The translations under genes and the position numbers were made by a program. This document shows positions 41,186 to 47,271 of a stretch of 47,271 nucleotides of DNA, one piece after another; the first letter of the stretch is position 1; the number at the start of each line of letters is the position of its first letter. Under the pieces are notes generated by a model. The model was not told the DNA's origin and made no database searches. It saw nothing but the letters and a program-made list of their open reading frames with translations. The stretch spans positions 1 through 47,271 of the forward strand of contig WYBS01000014.1 of the NCBI GenBank assembly GCA_011525755.1. The letters are read 5' to 3'. Origin of the DNA: Planctomycetaceae bacterium (GTDB taxonomy: Bacteria > Planctomycetota > PLA2).

Positions 41186-41851
41186 CTACGGCCGCCCCGA
41201 TGGCCGCGCGGCGAGAACGACGCGGGCGCAGACGTAGCCCACACCCGCGCCGGCGACCACGTCGCTGAGGAAGTGCTCGCCCACGAGCACGCGCGACGCC
41301 GCCGTCCCGCACGCGAGGAGATAGAACCACCACCGCCCGCGCGGGAAGGCGCGGCCGAGCACGGTCAGCACCGCGAACGCGAGCGACGTGTGGCCCGACG
41401 GCAGCGCGAGGTCCTCATGCGGGCCCGAGAACGGCGGGCGGAAGAGCGCGGACCCGTCGTTTCGCGGCCGGCCGTCGACGATCTTCATCGAGCCTCCCCT
41501 CGCGACGAGGCGCTCGAGGTCCGCGGGCGCGAGCTCGGCGGCGGGCCGGAGCTTCCCGATCGCGGGCTTCAGGAGCCCCTGCCCGACGAGCAGCTCCAGG
41601 AGGACGGCGCCCCAGAGGACGAGGACCTGCGCGCGCCGCCCCGGCGCGAGCAGGAGCATCGTGACCCCGACGAGCAGCGCGAACCAGCTCTCCCCCATCC
41701 GCTCGAAGAGCGAGAGCAGGTCCTCGATCGCGTGCGCGCGGCTCCCGCGCGGCCGGCCGGCGGCGAGGTAGACGCGCCGGTCTATAAGAAACGAGCCGGC
41801 GAGGAGCGCCGCCCACGCAACGGCCCCCGCACCCCCTCGGACTCGCTTCAC
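41186..41851 (-). CDS. PAP2-type phosphatase, membrane protein (221 aa)
   Basis: PAP2 enzymes remove phosphate from lipids such as undecaprenyl pyrophosphate or phosphatidate. All three motifs are present: KPAIGKLRP (95-103), PSGH (151-154) and SRVLVGEHFLSD (186-197) with Arg187, His193 and Asp197. About five hydrophobic helices surround them. The GTG at 41849-41851 overlaps the stop of the ATP-grasp gene by four bases (GTGA), so the two are translated together. The catalytic face should be periplasmic. The longer frame to 43057 is a shadow of the ATP-grasp gene. Confidence 0.88.
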   Translation of the reverse strand: MKRVRGGAGAVAWAALLAGSFLIDRRVYLAAGRPRGSRAHAIEDLLSLFERMGESWFALLVGVTMLLLAPGRRAQVLVLWGAVLLELLVGQGLLKPAIGKLRPAAELAPADLERLVARGGSMKIVDGRPRNDGSALFRPPFSGPHEDLALPSGHTSLAFAVLTVLGRAFPRGRWWFYLLACGTAASRVLVGEHFLSDVVAGAGVGYVCARVVLAARPSGRP

Positions 41852-43050
41852 GCCGGCCAGAGGCCGACCGAGGCGCCGGTCCAGTCGAGGTCCTTGTTGA
41901 AGTTCACGCCCATCATCTTCCCGCGGGAGAGGCGGAGGAGGCTCATGAGGAGCGTCATCGAATCCTCCCCCTCCGGGCGCACGAACATCATCCGGACCTC
42001 GGCCTTCACGTCGTCGCCCTTGACGCTCCGGAACGCGGTCGCGTACTCGACCTTCTCCTGGAGGATCCACCTGTCGCGCTCGGCCGCGGGGATCGCCTCG
42101 ACGTCCGCGGCGGTCGGCTCGACATTCACGCCGCCGCCCGCGAAGGAGTAGAGCGGCTTCAGCACGTACCGCGAGAGGTCCTCGGGCACGCCGGCGCCCA
42201 CGAGCCGCGTCTTCGGCACCGCCCAGTGGTCGAGCGAGAGCATCGACCGCTTCGACCAGAGGAAGTACCACGCGGGATGCGGGACCCACTCGACCTCGAG
42301 GTCCTCGTGGAACGCGAACGTGCGCGGGAGCTTCGACTTCTCGAGCTCGTCGAAGACGACGCGCTGGAAGACGCGCTTCACGGGGATCCTCTTCCCGTCC
42401 TTCACGCGGATGAGCCGGCGCCCCTCGCGCTGGATCGAGCTCAGGCAGACGGGCTCCACCCCCCACCATCGCTGCGTCGCGCGGAAGTCCGGGTAGGTCT
42501 TCTGCGTGTCGGGGTCCAGGTCGAGGAGGATCACCTCCGCGGGGTCGTGCTCCGCGAGCAGCGTCTCGCGGATGAGCGCCATCGCGCGCACGCGCTCGAA
42601 ACCGCCGAAGAACATCCGCCACTTGTCGGGCATGCCCTTTACCGCCGAGAGGTGCTCGGCCCAGACCTCCGAGAGGAGGATCTGGAAGCCGTAGAGCGAC
42701 GGGAACCCCTGGAGCTCGACCAGCCGCGGGCCGAACGACCCGTCCTCCTCGCGCACGATCGCGAAGTCCACCTGCGCCACCTGCGGCAGCGCGTCGCGCC
42801 GCGGCGCGCGGTAGGCCAAGGGGACGGCGTCCTCCTGCGCGGCGATCCAGCGCGGGTTCGAGAGCTGCGCGACGATCTCGGTCGCCGCGCGCGAGAAGCG
42901 CTCGCGGAAGTCCGCGGGGAAGAAGATCGGCGTCTCGGCGACGCGGAAGGGGACGCGGCAGGCGAGGCGGCGCTCGAGGTCCTCGCGCACCTTGCGGTAG
43001 AGGTCCTCGGTCCAGGTCGCGTTGAACTGCTCGCGCAGGACGGGGTCCAT
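41848..43050 (-). CDS. ATP-grasp-like ligase, glutathionylspermidine-synthase-like (400 aa)
   Basis: ATP-grasp enzymes form amide bonds through an acyl phosphate. The N-terminal part has VDFAIVREEDG and RLVELQGFPSLYGFQ, which resembles circularly permuted ATP-grasp proteins. The C-terminal part has the phosphate-binding stretch YVLKPLYSFAGGGV, then WILQEKVEYA and EVRMMFV with the expected Gln-Glu and Glu/Asn metal ligands (MGVNFNKD). The central region (VILLDLDPDTQKTYPDF) fits a substrate-binding fold. The ATG at 43050 has a near-perfect TAGGAGGTG ribosome-binding site. The PAP2 gene overlaps its stop. Substrate unknown. Confidence 0.75.
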   Translation of the reverse strand: MDPVLREQFNATWTEDLYRKVREDLERRLACRVPFRVAETPIFFPADFRERFSRAATEIVAQLSNPRWIAAQEDAVPLAYRAPRRDALPQVAQVDFAIVREEDGSFGPRLVELQGFPSLYGFQILLSEVWAEHLSAVKGMPDKWRMFFGGFERVRAMALIRETLLAEHDPAEVILLDLDPDTQKTYPDFRATQRWWGVEPVCLSSIQREGRRLIRVKDGKRIPVKRVFQRVVFDELEKSKLPRTFAFHEDLEVEWVPHPAWYFLWSKRSMLSLDHWAVPKTRLVGAGVPEDLSRYVLKPLYSFAGGGVNVEPTAADVEAIPAAERDRWILQEKVEYATAFRSVKGDDVKAEVRMMFVRPEGEDSMTLLMSLLRLSRGKMMGVNFNKDLDWTGASVGLWPA

Positions 43051-43078
43051 CGCGCACCTCCTACGCGGGGCGACTCGG

Positions 43079-43100
43079 GGGGGTTCCGGGGGCCTCCCCC
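43079..43100 (-). terminator. G5/C5 hairpin between the M29-like and ATP-grasp genes
   Basis: GGGGG (43088-43092) and CCCCC (43096-43100) pair around CCT. The block G5-TTCC-G5-CCT-C5 matches the layout at 18875-18896. It lies 3 bases past the M29-like stop and may limit read-through into the ATP-grasp gene. Confidence 0.4.
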
Positions 43101-43102
43101 AA

Positions 43103-44131
43103 TCAGACCTCCCCGTTGAGGTACTTCCCGCGCTTCATGATCGGGACGCCGTCGAACCAGACGTCGAAGTCCCGGCCGACGACGTCGATGTGCGTCTCCG
43201 AGGTCCAGTCGGCGCCCGTGTGCTCGCTGTAGGGGTGGCCGAACGCGATGTGGACGCCCGGGATCTTCTCGTCCTGGAGCATGTTCCCGATCACGTCGCG
43301 CACGGCCGTGTTCGTGCCGAGCGCGAACTCGCCGACGCGGTTGCCGTTCTCCGCATGCGAGACGTACTTGCGGAAGTCCTCGAGCGCCTCCTCGTTGTCG
43401 CACTCGAGGTCCACGATGCGGCTGTCCGCGATCGTGATCCTGAGCGGGTTCCGCCGCATGTCGCCGTGCTTCGGCGCGAGCCACGTCCCGAGCGAGCCGT
43501 CCACGACGTAGACGCCGTCCACGCGGGCGGGCGCCGTGAAGGTCTCGCCGCCGGGCAGGTTGCCCCACTTCTCGGGCGAGATGATCCCCGGGGTCGGGAT
43601 CCACTTGAGCTTCCGGTCGAAGGTGGCCTTGATCGCCGTCCCCGCCGGGGTCTCGCAGGTGATCTCCTTCGCCTCCTTCGCCTTCTCCCACACGCGGCGG
43701 GTGAGCCTCTCCACCTCGCGGAAGTCGGCGCGCATCCCCTCGAGCATGATCCGGTAGGTGATCCCGACCATGTGGCCGTGGCGCATCCTCTTCCGGGTGA
43801 CGATCGAGGTCATGGCGCGCCGCATGGCGAGCTCGCCGGGCTGGGCGGACGCGGTGAAGAGGGAGACGTCGGCCCACTCGAGGGCCTTCTCCATCTCCAT
43901 CGGGAGGTGCCGGAGCGGCCGCGGCTCCATGTCCTCGAGGACGACGGCCCGGAACTCGCCGGCGGCCCGGGACAGCTGGGCGGCGAGCGCGGCGGCGATC
44001 TCCAGCGACCCGCGGTCGGCGACGAGGACCGCGCGCTCGTCCTTCTGCACCCCGAGGCAGGTCCGGACGGCGTTCCGCGCGCCCTCCTCGAGGAGGGGAT
44101 CGTAGGAAAGTTCGAGGAGCTCGCTCTTCAC
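43103..44131 (-). CDS. M29-like (aminopeptidase T type) metallopeptidase (342 aa)
   Basis: This family removes N-terminal residues with two metal ions. Typical elements are KRMRHGHMVGITYRIML, TPAGTAIKATFD, GNLPGGETFTAP, VGEFALGTN and the C-terminal metal region GHPYSEHTGADWTSETHIDVV. The GTG at 44131 is chosen because TATAGT lies only 7 bases before it. The longest frame begins at 44170, but that would place the start upstream of the promoter. The protein is cytoplasmic with no signal peptide. Set between amide-ligase genes, it may trim a peptide-like product, which is inference. Confidence 0.85.
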   Translation of the reverse strand: MKSELLELSYDPLLEEGARNAVRTCLGVQKDERAVLVADRGSLEIAAALAAQLSRAAGEFRAVVLEDMEPRPLRHLPMEMEKALEWADVSLFTASAQPGELAMRRAMTSIVTRKRMRHGHMVGITYRIMLEGMRADFREVERLTRRVWEKAKEAKEITCETPAGTAIKATFDRKLKWIPTPGIISPEKWGNLPGGETFTAPARVDGVYVVDGSLGTWLAPKHGDMRRNPLRITIADSRIVDLECDNEEALEDFRKYVSHAENGNRVGEFALGTNTAVRDVIGNMLQDEKIPGVHIAFGHPYSEHTGADWTSETHIDVVGRDFDVWFDGVPIMKRGKYLNGEV

Positions 44132-44138
44132 GCTGAAG

Positions 44139-44144
44139 ACTATA
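44139..44144 (-). promoter_or_regulatory. -10 box TATAGT, 7 bases before GTG
   Basis: Minus-strand box that sets the start of the M29-like gene at 44131 and predicts a leaderless transcript. Confidence 0.6.
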
Positions 44145-44188
44145 TCCCTCGGGCCCCCGGTCCCCCACACTTCCGGCTTCCGGGGCGG

Positions 44189-44204
44189 CTCGGACGGGTC
44201 CGAG
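44189..44204 (-). terminator. Hairpin after the ATP-grasp and GCS2 operon
   Basis: CTCGGAC (44189-44195) and GTCCGAG (44198-44204) pair perfectly; in practice a 6-bp stem with a tetraloop. It lies 45 bases past the GCS2 stop in the direction of transcription. Confidence 0.5.
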
Positions 44205-44248
44205 AAGACCGGGACCGGACGGATCCGGGACGGCCCATGAAGCCCGCC

Positions 44249-45361
44249 CTAGATCCCCGGAAGACCGTGTTCCGTCTCCTTCACGATGTAGTCGACGACC
44301 TTCTTCAGGTCGTTGCCGTCCCGGTAGACGTGGAGCTGGCGATCCGCGCCGGTGCCCCGGGCCACGATCTCCCTCAGGTAGCCGAGCTCCGACCGGACGC
44401 CCAGGTCGTCCACGACCTCGTCGACGAAGTCGAGGATCTCCGCGATGAGCTGGGGCGTGTCGAACTCCTGCATCTTGCCGAGATCGATGAGCTTGCCGGA
44501 GACCCCCCAGCGCGCCGCGCGCCACCGGTTCTCCTGGATGAGCGAGCGCCGGTGGAGGCGGAAGGAGAGGTTCCGATGGTGGAGGCAGTAGAGCTTCGCG
44601 ATGAGCGCCTGGCAGAGCGCGGCGATCGCGACCGTCTCGTCCACGCGCATCGGCATGTCGCAGCAGCGGAACTCGATCGTGGGGTAGCGCCAGTGGGGCC
44701 GGATGTCCCACCAGATCATCTTCCCGTCCTGGATCGAGTTGGTGCGGATCAGGTCGCGAACCAGCTCCTCGTACTCGCCGAAACTCCGGAACGCGTCCGG
44801 GATCCCCGTGCGCGGGAACTTCTCGAACACCTTCACCCGGTAGGACTTCCATCCCGTCTCGCGGCCCGTCCAGAAGGGCGAGTTGACCGAGAGCGCGAGG
44901 ATGTGCGGCACGAAGTACCGCGCCATGTTGAAGATGTGGATCAGCGTCTCCTTGTCCTCGATCCCCACGTGGATGTGGAGGCCGAAGATCAGGTTGGCGC
45001 GCGCGACGACCTGGAGGTCGTCGAGTATCTTGTTGTATCGCTCGTTCTCGGTGGTGGCGACGTCCGCCCAGTGCGTGAACGGGTGCGTGCCCGCGGCGCC
45101 GATCCGGAGACCGTGCTCGCGCGCCACCTTGCAGATCTGCGCGCGCGTGCGGGTCACCTCGCGGCGCACCTCGGCGATGTCGCGGCAGACCTGCGAGCCG
45201 ATCTCGACGACGCTCTGGTGCAGCTCGCGACGCAGCTTGTCGTGCAGCTCCACCTCGCCCGCCGCGAACATCTGCGAGATGTGGGAGCGGAGCTCCCGCG
45301 TCTCCGGGTCGATGACCTGGAGCTCCTCCTCGATGCCGAGCGTGAAGTTCGGCAGCCTCAC
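44249..45361 (-). CDS. GCS2-type carboxylate-amine ligase (glutamate-cysteine ligase family, 370 aa)
   Basis: The family joins an amine to the gamma-carboxyl of glutamate or a related acid with ATP. Signatures are FTLGIEEELQVID (6-18) with the acidic metal ligands, LHQSVVEIGS, GLRIGAAGTHPF, FGLHIHVGIEDKE and TIEFRCCDMPM. Length fits the YbdK/GCS2 group. It may make gamma-glutamylcysteine, but many members use other amines. The GTG at 45361 overlaps the ATP-grasp stop by four bases (GTGA), which places both ligases in one operon and suggests consecutive steps. The frame extending to 46195 is a shadow. Confidence 0.9.
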   Translation of the reverse strand: MRLPNFTLGIEEELQVIDPETRELRSHISQMFAAGEVELHDKLRRELHQSVVEIGSQVCRDIAEVRREVTRTRAQICKVAREHGLRIGAAGTHPFTHWADVATTENERYNKILDDLQVVARANLIFGLHIHVGIEDKETLIHIFNMARYFVPHILALSVNSPFWTGRETGWKSYRVKVFEKFPRTGIPDAFRSFGEYEELVRDLIRTNSIQDGKMIWWDIRPHWRYPTIEFRCCDMPMRVDETVAIAALCQALIAKLYCLHHRNLSFRLHRRSLIQENRWRAARWGVSGKLIDLGKMQEFDTPQLIAEILDFVDEVVDDLGVRSELGYLREIVARGTGADRQLHVYRDGNDLKKVVDYIVKETEHGLPGI

Positions 45362-46290
45362 GGGGCGCGCTCCGGCCAGTTGCCCGTCATCTCGAGCTTG
45401 CGCGGCTCCTTCACCTTCCGGATGAGGAAGTCGGCCGACTTGTCGAGGATCCACTGGAAGTTCGCCTCGCCCACGCTCGGGGACGCGGCGTCGGGGCACG
45501 GGTTCGTGAAGTCGATCGCGTACGGGATCCCGTCGCGCACCGCCAGCTCGACCGTGTTGAAGTCGTAGCCGAGCGCCTTGCAGAGCGCCCTGCAGTCGCG
45601 GTCCATGCGCGTCTTGAGCGCCTTCTCGATCGGCGGCGCGTTGCGTACGTACCGCTCGTGGAAGGGCGCCTTCGGGTCGTACCGCATGAGGTGCACGTGC
45701 TCGCGGCCGAGGACGTAGCAGCGATAGTACTCCTCGAAGACGATCTCCTCCTGCGCCATCATGCAGAGGTCGCCCGTCTGCTCGTACGAGTGGAAGAACT
45801 CGTCGGGGTTGGCGCAGCGGTAGACGTTCTTCCATCCGCCGCCGTAGGCCGGCTTCAGGTAGATCGGGAACTTCAGGTAGTCGAACACCTCCTCCCACTC
45901 GAGGGGGAAGCGGAGGTTGCTGAACGACGTGCCCTCGGTGCCCGGCGGGTGGCTCTTGTGCGGCAGGAGCACGGTGCGCGGCACCGCGACCCCGGCCTGG
46001 TCGGCGACGATCGTCCCGAAGTACTTGTCGTCGGCGGAGAACCAGTAGGGGTTGTTGACGACGTGCGCGCCCTGGTCCGCCGCCTGCTTCAGCAGCGTGC
46101 GGTAGAAGGGGACCTCGTGGCTGATCCGGTCGAGGATCAGGTCGTACGGGAGCTTCCGGTCGATGCGCAGCGCGCCGACGACGAGCGGCTCGCACACCAC
46201 CTCGCCCTTGCTTCTCCGGTTGATCTCCTGGGCAAGGGCGCCGGGAAACTCGCGCTCCATGCCGTACAGGAGGCCGATTCTCTTCGCCAT
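45358..46290 (-). CDS. ATP-grasp ligase (310 aa)
   Basis: The ATP-grasp fold is shown by a preATP-grasp part (RIGLLYGMEREFP, DLILDRISHE), the bridging motif VVNNPYWFSADDKYFG (78-93), GVAVPRTVLLP, the ATP-binding lysine Lys146 in YLKPAYGGG with its glycine loop (150-152), acidic EEIVFEEY and the metal-binding C-terminal IDFTNPCPD (259-267). D-Ala-D-Ala ligase or RimK-type relatives are closest by layout. The ATG at 46290 has GGAGGG before it; a TTG further up at 46320 lies in the promoter and is not used. First gene of the operon with GCS2. Confidence 0.88.
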   Translation of the reverse strand: MAKRIGLLYGMEREFPGALAQEINRRSKGEVVCEPLVVGALRIDRKLPYDLILDRISHEVPFYRTLLKQAADQGAHVVNNPYWFSADDKYFGTIVADQAGVAVPRTVLLPHKSHPPGTEGTSFSNLRFPLEWEEVFDYLKFPIYLKPAYGGGWKNVYRCANPDEFFHSYEQTGDLCMMAQEEIVFEEYYRCYVLGREHVHLMRYDPKAPFHERYVRNAPPIEKALKTRMDRDCRALCKALGYDFNTVELAVRDGIPYAIDFTNPCPDAASPSVGEANFQWILDKSADFLIRKVKEPRKLEMTGNWPERAP

Positions 46291-46310
46291 AAGGCCCTCC
46301 GTGGGCGCGA

Positions 46311-46316
46311 ATCCTA
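46311..46316 (-). promoter_or_regulatory. Extended -10 box TGATAGGAT for the ATP-grasp and GCS2 operon
   Basis: TAGGAT (46316-46311), preceded by TGA, lies 20 bases before the ATG at 46290. The leader of about 13 bases still holds the GGAGGG ribosome-binding site. Confidence 0.5.
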
Positions 46317-46330
46317 TCAAAAGCGAAAGG

Positions 46331-46347
46331 GGGAGGGGCCCGGGGAA
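46331..46347 (+). repeat. Dispersed G-rich repeat, intergenic copy
   Basis: GGGAGGGGCCCGGGGAA is another member of the family at 13665, 20727, 20984 and 22747. It lies in the divergent spacer between the ATP-grasp and esterase genes. Confidence 0.45.
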
Positions 46348-46406
46348 CCCCCGCCGGGACCGCTGCCCGCTTCCCTTTCCTCCCCTTGTCGAGGAGACTT
46401 GGCGCG

Positions 46407-47120
46407 ATGGAGCGCCACTACGACACGTTCAAGTCGCGAAACCTCGGCGGCCGGACGATCGAGTACCTCTGGTTCGGCCGGTCGGGCCGCCCCCTGGTGA
46501 TGTTTCCCACCTCGGGGGGCAGGTTCCACGAGAACGAGGACCGGAACCTCGTCGGTTCGCTCGCGGACTACGTGGACGAGGGGCGGCTCCAGGTCTGCTG
46601 CATCGACGCGTTCAACGACGAGACATGGAACAACAGCCGCCTCCACCCCGCCGAGCGGGTGCAGCGGCACGACCTCTTCGACCGGTACCTCAGCGAGGAG
46701 CTGTTCCCGATGGTCGCGGCGCGCGCGGGGCGCGGCGACACGGCGGTCTACGGCGCGTCGATGGGCGGCTACCACGCGGTGAACTTCGCGGCGCGGCACC
46801 CGGAGCAGGTGAAGCGGTGCATCGCGCTGTCGGGGCTCTTCGACAACCGGCGGATGCTCGACGGCCACTGGGACGACCTCTGCTACTACCACTGCCCGAC
46901 GTGTTTCATCCCGAACATGGACGAGGGCTGGGCGCGCAGGCTCGCGCAGGTGGAGTGGGTGATCGCGACGGGCGAGACGGACAGCCTCGTGAACGAGACG
47001 CGCACCTTCACGCACATCCTCCGGTCGAAGGGGATCCCCGTGCACTGCGAGGTGTGGCCCGGGGTGTTCGGCCACGACTGGCCGTTCTGGAAGGAACACC
47101 TCCGGCGCTTCCTGCCGTAG
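46407..47120 (+). CDS. Esterase-like alpha/beta hydrolase (237 aa)
   Basis: The nucleophile elbow is YGASMGG with Ser118. The likely acid is Asp192 (GETDSLV) and the base His223 (VFGHDWPFW). Strands RPLVMFPTSGG and LQVCCIDAFND build the core sheet. I recall that this group resembles COG4947 esterases; that is memory, not a search. The ATG at 46407 follows GAGGAGA at about 9 bases; an in-frame TTG at 46386 overlaps that site and is rejected. It is divergent from the ATP-grasp gene over a 116-base spacer, so joint control is plausible. No signal peptide, hence cytoplasmic. Substrate unknown. Confidence 0.85.
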   Translation: MERHYDTFKSRNLGGRTIEYLWFGRSGRPLVMFPTSGGRFHENEDRNLVGSLADYVDEGRLQVCCIDAFNDETWNNSRLHPAERVQRHDLFDRYLSEELFPMVAARAGRGDTAVYGASMGGYHAVNFAARHPEQVKRCIALSGLFDNRRMLDGHWDDLCYYHCPTCFIPNMDEGWARRLAQVEWVIATGETDSLVNETRTFTHILRSKGIPVHCEVWPGVFGHDWPFWKEHLRRFLP

Positions 47121-47144
47121 CCGCCGCGCCCTCGAGCCCGCGGT

Positions 47145-47271
47145 CCTAACCCGGATTATTCACGAGTCTCGCGGTTCTGGGCGGTCCATCCTGCCGATCT
47201 CTGCGTCGCTCCTCCTCGCAGGCTCCGTTGGAGCCAGCTTCGTCGTCGCTCCTTGATCTCGACCGGCTGTC
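47145..47271. mobile_element. Possible end of an insertion element or dispersed repeat, cut by the window edge
   Basis: The run TAACCCGGATTATTCACGAG (47147-47166) resembles the terminal inverted repeats of IS1380-like elements, from memory only. The region has a lower GC content, no open frame, an inverted repeat GGCTCC-GTT-GGAGCC (47221-47235) and a direct repeat CGTCGCTCCT at 47204-47213 and 47244-47253. No transposase is visible because the window ends here. It may also be a non-coding repeat at a contig break. Confidence 0.4.

Noticed and set aside
44132-44170. Longer start for the M29-like peptidase (44170)
   Set aside because: It would lie before the TATAGT box; the GTG at 44131 fits the leaderless pattern.
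1-47271. CRISPR arrays, rRNA genes, prophage or a complete insertion sequence
   Set aside because: No regular repeat-spacer pattern, rRNA signature, phage gene or transposase was seen; only a possible repeat edge at the right end.

Overview
The window is about 47 kb of very GC-rich bacterial chromosome (by eye above 70 percent, with G or C at nearly every third codon position). About 40 protein genes and one tRNA gene fill it, and no gap between genes exceeds 300 bases. The gene mix suggests a Planctomycetota-like or similar GC-rich, double-membrane bacterium that secretes many proteins. It includes HEAT-repeat plus von Willebrand proteins, several lipoproteins with clear lipoboxes, DUF4388/FHA signalling proteins, a Gld-like ABC system and a predicted extracellular metallopeptidase. 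That placement is an inference; there is no rRNA or marker gene here to prove it.

Layout. 1-7867: a 5'-nucleotidase cut by the window edge, an OsmC protein, a DUF4388 protein with a membrane-anchored partner, a diguanylate cyclase and HD-GYP pair, a methyltransferase and a small DUF1579-like protein. 7955-13647: SppA peptidase, glutaryl-CoA dehydrogenase, and a two-gene signalling unit (helical-repeat protein plus FHA-DUF4388). 13863-20750: a secreted protein of unknown function, tandem HEAT-VWA paralogs, a thiolase, and a small anchored protein. 20808-25639: a four-gene Gld-like ABC operon. 25713-28636: tRNA-Ala(CGC), a secreted protein, a CNNM/CorC membrane protein and a PilZ protein. 28680-36482: an HExxH metallopeptidase, two related lipoproteins, an unknown 261-aa protein, a third lipoprotein and a 65-aa protein. 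36564-41150: glnA and a PII gene on one strand, then glgC and a PaaK-like adenylating enzyme on the other. 41186-47120: PAP2 phosphatase, a circularly permuted type ATP-grasp, an M29-like aminopeptidase, a GCS2 glutamate-cysteine ligase, a second ATP-grasp and a divergent esterase. The last 127 bases look like the edge of a repeat or insertion element.

Two themes stand out. First, at least 13 genes have a TANNNT -10 box only 6 to 10 bases before the start codon. Transcription would then begin at or almost at the start codon, so a large share of genes should make leaderless mRNA; this signal also fixes several start codons. Other genes have strong Shine-Dalgarno sequences (GGAGG) or overlap the upstream stop codon (GTGA/ATGA). 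Second, the right end (39.8-47.1 kb) groups amide-bond-forming enzymes (two ATP-grasp, one GCS2, one adenylating enzyme) with a peptidase, an esterase and a lipid phosphatase. This is a candidate for an uncharacterised peptide-like metabolite or surface-modification pathway. A cyclic-di-GMP theme (GGDEF, HD-GYP, PilZ) and a nitrogen-control pair with an unusual PII protein are also present.
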